Source of the DNA: Chloroflexi bacterium UBA4733
GTDB taxonomy: Bacteria > Chloroflexota > UBA4733
Assembly: GCA_002404055.1 (NCBI GenBank)
Contig: DHIZ01000006.1
Coordinates: 1,036-10,654 of the forward strand
Reading direction: 5' to 3'
DNA length: 9,619 nt
Shown here: one piece after another, positions 1 through 6,350 of the stretch
How the letters are laid out: the number at the start of each line of letters is the position of its first letter
How positions within the stretch are numbered: position 1 is the first letter of the stretch
Program-made: the position numbers and the translations under genes
Notes under the pieces: generated by a model
Told to the model about the DNA's origin: nothing
The model's input: the letters and a program-made list of their open reading frames with translations, nothing else
Databases searched by the model: none

Positions 1-73
1 CGCCACCAGCATTAGGCCAGGTTAAGGCAGGGTCGCCATGAAACATTAGGCCAGGTCGCCAAGAGCGATTAGC
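1..73 (+). repeat. IS21 left-end repeats (transposase-binding sites)
   Basis: ATTAGGCCAGG occurs at 11-21 and 45-55, each associated with a GTCGCCA-type sequence (32-38 and 55-61). A shortened GATTAG lies at 67-72. They are in the opposite orientation to the copies at 5392-5441. In the left end the two full copies are 34 bp apart, against 23 bp in the right end. The difference is a short extra stretch around 22-32. Multiple terminal repeats bound by IstA are typical of IS21. Confidence 0.75.
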
Positions 74-135
74 ACCCAAAGGGTACCCGCCGGCGGCGTG
101 GAGACGCCACCATCAGCGCTCGAAAGGAGCGTGTG

Positions 136-1335
136 ATGGGTTACCGGGAGATGAGTCGCATGGAGATGGTGGAACTGGTCCGGCGCTGGCAAGCAGGCGA
201 GAGCGTGCGGGCGATAGCGCGCCAGACGCGAGTAGCGCGGGCCACGGTGAGTAAGTACCTCGTGGCGGCACAAGCGCTGGGGCTGGCTCGCGGGAGCGGG
301 CAGCCCAGCGAAGAACAACTGAGCGCGCTGAGCAAACTGGGGCAGGGCCCAAAGGGCGTCGTTGGCGTGATACGGCCCCGAGTGGCGCCGGAACGGCAGC
401 GGCTCGGCCCGCACCAAGCACAGATTGCCCAGTGGCTGCGCGAGGACGATTTGCAGTTCACGCGCGTGCAGGAGCTCTTACTGCAGCAGGGTCTTGCGGT
501 GAGCTACCGGGTGCCCACTGGGCGACTGCGCCGCTTTGTGCAGCAGGTCGGGTTGGGCACCGCTGTCGCAAGTACCGTGCGGCTGCCGGAGACGGCGGCG
601 GGCGAGGTGGCGGAGTTCGATTTCGGACGCTTGGGAAGATTGACGGCGGCCGGTGGACAGCGGGGCGACGTGGTTTGGGCGCTCGTGCTCGTGCTGGGGT
701 ACAGCCGGCATAGCTTCGTCTGGCCGCTGGTGCGCCAGACCTTCGATGAGGTGGTCACGGGGATGGAGGCGAGCTGGCGCTTCTTCGGCGGCATCCCACA
801 GCGGATCGTGCTGGACAACTTCCCTGCCGCCATCGCCGGTCCCGACGCCCTTGACCCACGGCCGACGCGGCTCTTCCTGGAATACAGCCAGGCGCGCGGC
901 TTCCTGATCGACGCGGCGCGACCGCGCCATCCTCGGGACAAACCCAAGGTGGAAAGAGCAATGCAATACGTGCAACAGCGCTTCTGGAAAGGCGGCAGTT
1001 TCCGCGACCTGGCCGATGTGCGCGTGCAAGCTGAACATTGGTGCCGGGAGGTGGCGGGGCAACGCCTGCACGGGACCACCCGCCGGGTGCCGATGGTGGT
1101 CTTCGAGGACGAGGAGCGGGCACTGCTGCTGTCGGCGCCAACCGAGCCGTATGACGTTCCCGTCTGGAAAGCGGTGACGGTTGGGCGGGATCACCACGTC
1201 AGTGTCGGCCAGGCTCTCTACTCCCTGCCGGCGGAGCGCTGCCCGCCAGGGACCAGCCTGGAGGCGCGGGCGGACCGCTGCCTGGTCCGTTTGTATCACC
1301 ACGGCGAAGTGGTCAAGGGCCCAGAGAGTTTGTGA
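136..1335 (+). pseudogene. istA: IS21 transposase IstA, N-terminal and catalytic part, interrupted by IS
   Basis: IstA cuts and joins the element ends with a DDE/RNase H-fold active site. The start chosen is ATG 136, behind AAAGGAG at 123-129; GTG 133 is also possible. Residues 5-45 form a helix-turn-helix for end binding. The catalytic core has D162 (EFDFG), D227 (VLDNF) and E273 (KVERAM). Codons match the rest of IstA up to GAG at 1324-1326. The last residues and the stop TGA 1333-1335 come from the left inverted repeat of the inserted IS1182-like element. Deleting 1327-2940 joins this part in frame to 2941-3390 and gives a 546-residue IstA, a normal size for large IstA proteins. As it stands the product retains all three catalytic residues but lacks the C-terminal domain. 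Confidence 0.92.
1322..1326. repeat. 5-bp target site duplication, left copy (CAGAG)
   Basis: CAGAG stands just outside the left inverted repeat that begins AGTTTGTG at 1327. The same five bases follow the right inverted repeat at 2936-2940. Removing one copy together with 1327-2935 restores the istA reading frame, which confirms the boundary independently. Confidence 0.9.
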
Positions 1336-2935
1336 AGGAATTGGCGCCAGCAGCCGGTGGGGCAGCTGGTCCGTTCGTGCGGCGAAGGGGAACGCTGCAC
1401 GGCGCCTGTGGGGCCATACCTTGCAGCCGGGCGTAGTCCGCCCGGCAGGGCGATTACGGTGCTTGACCGGTCACGGTGGCCCGACAGCCCCATGCGTATG
1501 GGCTCGGATCGGCATCCTTTCCTCCCTTGGTTGTTTTCGGCAGGTGTTGCCGCTGCCGGTCATGGCGCAAGTGATTGGACGACCTTCTGGCAGTCCAAGA
1601 GCTTCACCAGCCCGTCGAGCACATTATGGGCGAGCGCAAAGAGGGTCAGGAACGTCTTGACCTTGGCGAGACCCCTAACTGGAAGCTGCAGCAACCCGAA
1701 GTCTTTGCGTGCCCGGGCGTTGCAGAGTTCGATGGTCGCGCCTCGTTGCTTGTACAGGGCCTTCGCTTCGGGCGTGGCCATCTGTTCGCGCCACACCTTG
1801 GCCGGGGGATCGTTGTGCATCATCACGTCGCTTGGCTTCGTCGGTTGGGGGCCAATCAGCCGGACCTTGCGGCTCTCCAGTTCCCGCACGATGCGGGGCG
1901 AGACGAAGCCGCCATCCACCAGCCAGGTCGCCGGGGGAGCGGTCTCCACTTCCTCTCCCGTGGTCGTGACCTGCTCGACCATCGGGGGAGCCTGCTGCAT
2001 GTCGCTGCCATTCGGGGACGCTTCCACACCGACGATGATCCGGTGGGCGGGTTCTGCCGCCAATTGGGCGTTGAATGCGGGACGGAAGCCGCCGTCAGAG
2101 CACCGCATCACCCGCGCCTCTGGATCGGTCGTCGACACCCGCAGCTTCCCCCGATCGGCGGGGTCGGCTTTGGCTTGCAGGTCGGTCATCACCTGGCGCG
2201 CCTGTTCCAGGCGTGCAACCTGCTCCTGCGCCGCACGCAACCGGGCCGCTTGCTGGCGTGCGGTGGGCGGGTTCGACCCGTCGGCGTCGTCCTGCTGCCT
2301 GTTGGCAGTTGCTTGGAGTCGGGCCAAGTGTTCGCGCGCTACGCCGAGCGCCCGATCGAGCGTCGCTGCCCGATGGAACGAGCTCGTTCCTGCAGAGGCG
2401 CGAAGGCGCAGCCCGTCCTGGGCGACGGTAGCGAGATCGACGAGGCCCGCGTGGACCAGCCGCCCGATGATCTGGACGAACAGGGCGTCGATGGCCTCCT
2501 GATTGTGCGTCCGAAAATCGCTCAGGGTGTGGTAGTTGACGGCCATGCCCCCGCACAACCAGATATAGGCCAGATGTTCGGTGCAGAGCCGATCCAACTC
2601 CCGCGCAAAGATCACGCCATTGCTCAGGGCGAACACCCACAAGGCGAGCAACACCTGCGGGTCGGCTGCTGGATGGCCCGGATGACCGGCCACCGACTTG
2701 ATCGGGGCGTACAGCTTGGTCAGGTCCAGCGTCTCGATGGCCGTCCACACCAGACGTGCTGGATGGTCCGGGGCAATTAAGGCATCCAGATGGGCGGGAA
2801 TGGACACGATCCCTGCCCGGTCGGCGGTGCGGACCCGATAGGCGCTGGAGGATGGGCTTGGTTGAACGAGTGTGGTCTTCATACCTTCAGTATAGGGGCC
2901 GTGGTCGCTCCTCCACGATGAATCCTTCACAAACT
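1327..2935 (-). mobile_element. IS1182/IS5-superfamily insertion sequence, complete, nested in istA
   Basis: The element is 1609 bp. Its ends are perfect 13-bp inverted repeats, AGTTTGTGAAGGA at 1327-1339 and its complement at 2923-2935, flanked by CAGAG duplications. It carries one intact transposase gene on the minus strand (1560-2882). The 233 bp between the left end and the transposase stop hold no gene. That stretch has an 8-bp perfect stem-loop (1426-1433/1439-1446, loop TAGTC), a 10-bp palindrome TGACCGGTCA (1464-1473) and a bulged hairpin (1486-1504). None is followed by a T-run, so I cannot call a terminator. The intact ends, exact duplication and open transposase frame suggest a fairly recent insertion. 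The family assignment rests on the transposase sequence. Confidence 0.9.
1560..2882 (-). CDS. IS1182-like DDE transposase
   Basis: Intact 440-residue transposase that mobilises the 1327-2935 element. The N-terminal part (about 25-120) resembles the DUF772 domain found ahead of the catalytic core, including SNGVIFARELDRLC and YHTLSDFR. Likely catalytic residues are D156 (VAQDGLRLRAS), D323 (WLVDGGF) and E385 (ATIELCNARAR), followed by the family-typical GLLQLPVRGLAKVKTFLTL. A Gln/Ala/Arg-rich, probably coiled-coil insertion lies between the two Asp residues (about 175-240). The start is ATG 2882. The frame is open up to 2945, but that start lies beyond the inverted repeat and target duplication (2923-2940), so it cannot be native. 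GAAGG stands only just upstream of ATG 2882 and is a poorly spaced ribosome site, consistent with weak transposase expression. Confidence 0.92.
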   Translation of the reverse strand: MKTTLVQPSPSSSAYRVRTADRAGIVSIPAHLDALIAPDHPARLVWTAIETLDLTKLYAPIKSVAGHPGHPAADPQVLLALWVFALSNGVIFARELDRLCTEHLAYIWLCGGMAVNYHTLSDFRTHNQEAIDALFVQIIGRLVHAGLVDLATVAQDGLRLRASAGTSSFHRAATLDRALGVAREHLARLQATANRQQDDADGSNPPTARQQAARLRAAQEQVARLEQARQVMTDLQAKADPADRGKLRVSTTDPEARVMRCSDGGFRPAFNAQLAAEPAHRIIVGVEASPNGSDMQQAPPMVEQVTTTGEEVETAPPATWLVDGGFVSPRIVRELESRKVRLIGPQPTKPSDVMMHNDPPAKVWREQMATPEAKALYKQRGATIELCNARARKDFGLLQLPVRGLAKVKTFLTLFALAHNVLDGLVKLLDCQKVVQSLAP

Positions 2936-2940
2936 CAGAG
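2936..2940. repeat. 5-bp target site duplication, right copy (CAGAG)
   Basis: Second copy of CAGAG, directly after the right inverted repeat. It is the partner of 1322-1326. Confidence 0.9.
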
Positions 2941-3390
2941 GGCACCCCTCCCCGCCAGCAGAAAGGCTGCCGTAGTACCGACGTGGCCGACTACCCGCCG
3001 GAGCGCGCCGTCTACGCGCAGCGGGCCCCCGAGCAGATCCTGGCGCAGGCGCGCGCCTTGGGCGACCGGGTCGGCCAGTTCGCGGAGCGGCTGCTTTCGG
3101 GGAGCTTCGTCTGGTCGAAGCTGCGGCAAGGGCAGCGGCTGCTGCACCTGGCCGAACGCTACACCCCGCAGCGTCTGGACGCCGCCTGTGCGCGGGCGCT
3201 TGGCTTTGATCTCATTGATGTGCGCCGGTTGGAGCGCATCCTGGTGCTGGCGCTGGAACGGGAAGGCGTACCGGCGCCACCCCTGGATGAGCGGCTGCGG
3301 ACAGCCCCCACCGGCCGCTTCGCCCGCCCGGGCAGCGCCTTTGTGCAACCCGACGCCGAGGCGGTGGCCAGGACGGAGGATCCGCGATGA
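2941..3390 (+). pseudogene. istA: IS21 transposase IstA, C-terminal part
   Basis: Continuation of the istA frame after the nested IS. The restored junction reads ...GEVVKGPEGTPPRQQ, then a segment RSTDVADYPPERAVYAQRAP. This matches the usual IstA pattern of a short basic linker, RSTD and an alanine/arginine-rich helical C-terminal domain. Nothing upstream supplies a convincing start. GTG 2983 lies in frame but has no clear ribosome site, so this fragment may be untranslated. The stop TGA 3388-3390 overlaps the istB start ATG 3387-3389 (ATGA), the usual coupling in IS21 operons. The GGAGG at 3375-3379 lies inside this fragment and serves istB. Confidence 0.88.
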
Positions 3391-4158
3391 GTCTCGACCC
3401 GGATCTGGTCCGTCTGCTCAAGCGTCTCAAGCTGGGCGCGCTCGCTCCCACCTTGCCCGCCGACGCCGAAGGCGGCCGTCCTCGTCCTCGCCCGCGCCCA
3501 GCACCTCGATTACGCCGCCTTCCTCACCTTGATTCTCGCCGACGAAGTGCAGCGCCGCGATCAGCAGTCGCTTGATCGTCATCTCGACCAGGCGGGCTTC
3601 GAGGAACGCGCCAGCCTCGACCGTTTCGACTGGTCGGGACCGCTCCAACTCGATCGCCGCCACCTGCAAGAACTGTTTGGCCTGCACTTCCTGGTCGCCA
3701 AGGAGCACGTGATTCTGGTGGGGCCGGTCGGCGTGGGCAAGACGTTCCTGGCGCAGGCGCTCGGCGCGGCGGCGGTGCGCGCCGGCCACAGTGTGCTGTT
3801 CATAAGAGCAGACTCCCTCTTCAAAGAACTGGCGCAAGCGCGCGCCGACCACACCTTCGAGCGAGTCTTCCGTCGTTTCCTCGTCCCGCAACTGCTGGTG
3901 GTCGATGATTTCGGGTTGCATCGTCTCTCCGCCCAACAGAGCAGCGATCTGTATGAGCTCGTCATCGAGCGGCACCGTCACTCCAGCTTCGTCTTCACGT
4001 CCAACCGCAGCGTCGATGAATGGCTGGCCCTGTTCGATGACCCCATCCTGGGCAATTCGGCGCTAGATCGCCTGGCGAACGGGGCCCATCAACTCGTCAT
4101 CGAGGGACCGAGCTACCGCGCCAAGCTTGCTCCCAAACGAAGCGAGCAGCCGCAATGA
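3387..4158 (+). pseudogene. istB: IS21 helper ATPase IstB, frameshifted
   Basis: IstB is an AAA+ ATPase of the DnaC clade that assists IstA in target selection and strand transfer. The start ATG 3387 follows GGAGG (3375-3379). The first frame encodes MSLDPDLVRLLKRLKLGALA and becomes Arg/Pro-rich nonsense after about 3459. The true sequence resumes one frame later with ARAQHLDYAAFLTLILADE (from about 3487). The total of 772 nt equals 257 codons plus one base, so a net one-base gain or two-base loss lies within 3459-3489. A GTCCTCGTCCTC direct repeat there is a likely slippage site. The rest is well preserved: Walker A GPVGVGKT (3721-3744), Walker B LLVVDD (3892-3909), and the conserved SNRSVDEWLALF and ILGNSALDRL segments. 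A sequencing error is possible; programmed frameshifting is not known for IstB. Confidence 0.88.
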
Positions 4159-4350
4159 GACTCGTTCGACCCAGCGCTGCATGGCTGGTTTGCGCAGCAA
4201 CCGCTCCACGCCGGCCATGCAGCGGACGTGCCGTTTGGTGGCGACCAGTGTCTCGCCACGATCATGCGTCAGACGCTTCGCCGGCCCCTGCGCCGCACAC
4301 GCCCGGAGGAGGCCCGCCGACCACATTGGTGCAAATTGCCGCTCCGCAAC
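4159..4350. other. Start of IS21 passenger segment, no recognisable gene
   Basis: This GC-rich stretch directly follows istB. A plus-strand frame is open from 4155 through to 5048, but the translation before 4755 is low-complexity Pro/Arg/Ala and matches nothing I know. TGGTGGCGACC at 4236-4246 resembles the TCGTGGCGACC of the right-end repeats (5405-5415) and could be a decayed older end. The match is short. Confidence 0.4.
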
Positions 4351-4361
4351 ACGCGAAAATG

Positions 4362-4386
4362 CTTGATAGAATACGCAACAATCAAG
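4362..4386. promoter_or_regulatory. CTTGAT-N13-ATCAAG inverted repeat, copy 1 (possible operator)
   Basis: A 6-bp perfect inverted repeat (4362-4367/4381-4386) with a 13-nt spacer that also matches copy 2 of the inverted repeat at 4692-4716 almost fully. Conservation of the spacer as well as the arms suggests a protein-binding or promoter element rather than only a hairpin. Confidence 0.4.
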
Positions 4387-4573
4387 AACTGCCGGGCCAC
4401 GACCTGGAGCAACGAGTCCCAGGCAGTGTCTTGCCCTGGTCACGTCCCGACGGACGCAGCGGGTGTCGACCGTCCGCAGGCCCATGCACCTCCCGAAACC
4501 CAGAGCAAACGCTGCAGAGCATTGGCAGGGAGCACGACGCCCGCGCGCCAATCCAGAAAGAGGAGCTCTCGTC

Positions 4574-4696
4574 ATGCCAATACGTGGTCACGACGCTCCC
4601 ACGGCTGCTGGCGGCGTGTGGGCGGGTCGCGCAGCCCCAGCAGACTCCAGCCGCCAGCACACAAATGCACCCTCAGCATCCGCAGAAAACACTTGA
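4574..4696 (+). pseudogene. Possible decayed 40-aa start copy of the ribbon-helix-helix-like gene
   Basis: ATG 4574 lies 8 nt behind AAAGAGGAG (4556-4564), a good ribosome site. It opens a 40-residue frame, MPIRGHDAPTAAGGVWAGRA..., that ends inside the next repeat copy (TGA 4694-4696). At the DNA level its start region aligns with the start of the gene at 4755 (ATGNCAA...TGGTCACG). Its second half shows no relation to the ribbon-helix-helix part. It may be a remnant or a translated leader peptide. I cannot tell which. Confidence 0.3.
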
Positions 4697-4716
4697 TAGA
4701 ATTGGCAACAATCAAG
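4692..4716. promoter_or_regulatory. CTTGAT-N13-ATCAAG inverted repeat, copy 2, upstream of the RHH gene
   Basis: The arms are 4692-4697 and 4711-4716, 39 bp upstream of ATG 4755. Ribbon-helix-helix proteins often repress their own promoters through short inverted or direct repeats at this distance, so an autoregulatory operator is a reasonable guess. It is not demonstrated. Confidence 0.4.
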
Positions 4717-4754
4717 ATGGACCGCGCCACAGCGCGGAGAAAGGCACTTTCCCC

Positions 4755-5048
4755 ATGGCAACAGCTGGTCACGGCGGCCGGCGACCCGGCGCCGGCCGCC
4801 CTCGCGCCTACACCGAACCAACGGTCCGCAAGACCATCTTGCTCCCCGTTTCCTACCTGCCCCTCCTGAAGCGAACTGGCGAGGGCAACCTTTCCGAAGG
4901 CATCCGCTTCCTGATCGAGCAAGCCTGTACGCCCGGCGGTTACTACTGGTTCCCTATGGGACGCACCGGCCCCAGACGACCGGCACCCCCGCATGACGCC
5001 AGCGAAAAGACCGCAACAACCGACCAACGCTCGGTTCCGTCAGAGTAA
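4755..5048 (+). CDS. Small ribbon-helix-helix-like DNA-binding protein, IS21 passenger
   Basis: 97 residues. The N-terminus GHGGRRPGAGRPR is a Gly/Arg/Pro AT-hook-like segment often seen at the start of phage and mobile-element DNA-binding proteins. Residues about 24-56 (TVRKTILLPVSYLPLL, then GNLSEGIRFLIEQA) fit the ribbon-helix-helix pattern: a basic beta strand, helix A, a turn with GN, and helix B. The C-terminus is Pro-rich and polar. The start ATG 4755 follows AGAAAGG (4737-4743) at a rather long spacing. The frame stays open upstream to 4155, but recognisable protein begins here. No toxin-like partner is evident downstream, so I do not call an antitoxin. Its place between istB and the IS end makes it a passenger gene. 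It might regulate its own promoter or silence the element. Confidence 0.6.
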   Translation: MATAGHGGRRPGAGRPRAYTEPTVRKTILLPVSYLPLLKRTGEGNLSEGIRFLIEQACTPGGYYWFPMGRTGPRRPAPPHDASEKTATTDQRSVPSE

Positions 5049-5391
5049 ATGATCCTCCCTCCCGGCACGCCTGAGCACATGACGGTCTGCGCCACACCAC
5101 CACCGCCGTCCTGAGGCCATTCTGCACTGCCGCAATGGGACCGCCGCTCAGGCCAGATGCACCGCATACCACATGCATTCAACACGAGCAGGAGGCGCCG
5201 ATGCATCGGCCTTGCCAACCGACCAGTGATCGGCAATTGGCGTTGTCGTCACCGGCAGTTCCCGATACCTTTCATCAAAACGGCCGCTAGCGTCGTCGCC
5301 GAGGGCGCGGCCTTCATCGCCGCAGGTCCGTCACAGACCGCACTCGCTCACCAGAAAGGAAGACACTTCGGTATCATATGGGGACCGCTGG
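5049..5391. other. Passenger segment 3' part, no recognised gene
   Basis: GC-rich stretch between the RHH-like gene and the right-end repeats. A plus frame from ATG 5157 stays open to 5423 (88 codons) and then reads through the terminal repeats. Its translation, MHRIPHAFNTSRRRRC..., matches no family I recognise and its end is dictated by repeat sequence, so I do not call it. No clear hairpin terminator with a T-run is visible. Confidence 0.5.
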
Positions 5392-5441
5392 GTGGCCTAA
5401 TCCTTCGTGGCGACCTGGCCTAATCCTCGTGGCGAATGACA
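5392..5441 (-). repeat. IS21 right-end repeats and right tip
   Basis: GTGGCCTAATCC (5392-5403) and CTGGCCTAATCC (5415-5426) are 23 bp apart. Each is followed by CGTGGCGA, and the end closes with ATGACA at 5441. They are inverted relative to 11-61. The first 36 bp of the reverse complement align with the start of the window over about 20 bp with only two mismatches, which fixes the outer boundary. Confidence 0.8.
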
Positions 5442-5468
5442 TAATGCATTGAGACACGGAGATAGCAG

Positions 5469-6194
5469 ATGCTCTACTGGAACGCAGCCCTTGCAGTAGC
5501 TACCGCAACGCCTGCTCCAAGCAGCCCTGGCGGTGGGATGCTCGACTGGAATGCAGCCCTCGTAATAGCGACTATCGGACTCCTCATTGCGAACGGCATT
5601 CTCGTAAAGGTTACTGCTTCCTATGCAGATTATACTCGGGATATGGTTCGGGAAATGAAGTCTGCTAGAGAATTGACCAACGACACGCTAAAGGAGATGA
5701 GACTTGCGAGAGAACTTGACCCGAAACCAGTTATAACTATCTCGATGAAAAAGGAAATATACCTAGATGAAAGCTACAATCCTCCGCAAAAGAGATCGAG
5801 GGCACAGCTTGTGTTTAGGAACGTTGGTAATGCTGCGGCGTTATCCCTCTCATACTACTTCTCGCCTATTCCATTCGAATCTGTTGTCAGTACGCTAAAG
5901 ACTGGCAATCTTGAAGATGTCCGTCGCATCGCGCAAGGGGTCCATACACATTTGATCGGCTCACTTGGAGTTGAGCAAATACTATCCATCGAAGTAAATG
6001 CGATTGTTGGACAGATTATTGAGCTCCAGTCTACTCCTGTCGTGGCTGCCCGTTACGATAACATCTATGATAAAGAGTTTGCCGTAGTAGCATTTATTCA
6101 GTTACGATATCCGGTTAATATGACGGAAGAGGACGCAATAGGTATTTATAGTTGGGAGAGAGTAAGTGAAAGGGTACTGATTCCTAAAGCATAG
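5469..6194 (+). CDS. Membrane-anchored coiled-coil protein of unknown function
   Basis: 241 residues. ATG 5469 follows GGAG (5458-5461) at 7 nt. One hydrophobic segment spans about 28-48 (ALVIATIGLLIANGILVKVT). It is followed by a charged, probably coiled-coil helix (about 52-83, YTRDMVREMKSAREL and on). A beta-rich soluble domain follows (about 86-235), with PKPVITISM, LVFRNVGNAAALSLSYY and AVVAFIQLRYPV. The layout of one membrane helix, short coiled coil and beta domain with an 'RNVGNA' segment recurs in uncharacterised bacterial proteins. I know no function for it. The first 12 residues (MLYWNAALAVAT) recur at 24-35 (MLDWNAALVIAT), with ATG 5538 as a second possible start. The gene is much more AT-rich than the IS21 DNA before it. 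The IS21 end lies 27 bp upstream of the ATG, so the native promoter has probably been displaced. Confidence 0.75.
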   Translation: MLYWNAALAVATATPAPSSPGGGMLDWNAALVIATIGLLIANGILVKVTASYADYTRDMVREMKSARELTNDTLKEMRLARELDPKPVITISMKKEIYLDESYNPPQKRSRAQLVFRNVGNAAALSLSYYFSPIPFESVVSTLKTGNLEDVRRIAQGVHTHLIGSLGVEQILSIEVNAIVGQIIELQSTPVVAARYDNIYDKEFAVVAFIQLRYPVNMTEEDAIGIYSWERVSERVLIPKA

Positions 6195-6350
6195 GGGGTA
6201 TAATGTAGCCGCGCACCGAAAACATCGCCCTGCGGTGCTGCTCATAGGACCGACTTACCGACCACGACATTACCGGCTGCTCGCGTAACACCTGTTTTGC
6301 CAATATTACTTACGGTGGTTTACGCGCGAAGTCTGCCGAAAAACGCATAA
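6195..6350. other. Non-coding stretch with a -10-like box and a short hairpin
   Basis: TATAAT at 6199-6204 is a perfect -10 hexamer, but no good -35 lies 16-18 bp upstream (ACTGAT region). A 6-bp inverted repeat GCACCG/CGGTGC (6213-6218/6233-6238) lies 19 bp after the preceding stop codon, without a T-run. Stops occur in the frame that leads into the ATPase remnant (TAA 6348-6350). No gene is recognised. Confidence 0.35.

Larger units (their letters stand above)
4330..4775 (+). repeat. Three degenerate copies of a 5' gene module (150- and 180-bp offsets)
   Basis: Equivalent landmarks recur three times. The first is ATACGCA 4371 / ATTGGCA 4521 / ATTGGCA 4701. The second is TGGTCACG at 4437, 4586 and 4766, always 65-66 bp after the first. 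Copies 1 and 3 share CTTGATAGAAT..GCAACAATCAAG (23 of 25 positions). Copy 2 keeps about 16 of those 25. Further upstream, copies 2 and 3 share ATGCACC and an AAAC(A/G)CT stretch. Copy 3 runs into the ribbon-helix-helix-like gene at 4755. Copies 1 and 2 look like decayed leader and start regions of the same gene. I inferred the alignment by eye. Confidence 0.65.
1..5441 (+). mobile_element. IS21-family element with passenger segment, nested IS inside, left tip just outside window
   Basis: Seen: istA and istB in tandem, flanked by inverted clusters of the same repeat. Left copies of ATTAGGCCAGG lie at 11-21 and 45-55. The right end carries GGCCTAATCC at 5394-5403 and 5417-5426. The reverse complement of the right end begins TGTCATT, then CGCCACGAGGATTAGGCC. 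The window begins CGCCACCAGCATTAGGCC, so about 7 bases of the left tip are missing. The right tip is ...AATGACA ending at 5441, fitting the TG...CA ends of IS21. IS21 ends are known to carry several transposase-binding repeats. Without the nested IS1182-like insertion the element would be about 3.8 kb. That is longer than the usual 2-2.5 kb, because of about 1.28 kb after istB. The target duplication cannot be checked because the left flank is absent. With istA split and istB frameshifted, the element should not move on its own. Confidence 0.8.

Noticed and set aside
478..1302. 274-codon open frame on the minus strand opposite istA, and shorter ones at 46-461 and 504-1141
   Set aside because: These are shadows of a GC-rich coding strand; the plus frame has the clear IstA motifs and ribosome site.
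1357..2780. Long plus-strand frames (381 and 401 codons) opposite the IS1182-like transposase
   Set aside because: The minus strand encodes a complete recognisable transposase; the plus frames have no family features.
2883..2945. 21-residue N-terminal extension of the IS1182-like transposase
   Set aside because: It begins outside the element, beyond the inverted repeat and target duplication.
2756..3532. 258-codon plus frame spanning the IS1182 right end and istA
   Set aside because: It crosses an insertion junction and is out of frame with the IstA C-terminus.
4236..4246. TGGTGGCGACC as an older IS21 right end
   Set aside because: Eleven bases with one mismatch, no ATTAGGCC partner; too short to call.
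4155..4754. N-terminal 200 codons of a 297-codon frame leading into the RHH-like gene
   Set aside because: Low-complexity translation without family features. I keep it only as an alternative because the DNA repeats fall in its frame.
5157..5423. 88-codon plus frame ending in the IS21 right repeats
   Set aside because: No recognisable protein and its end is imposed by the repeats.
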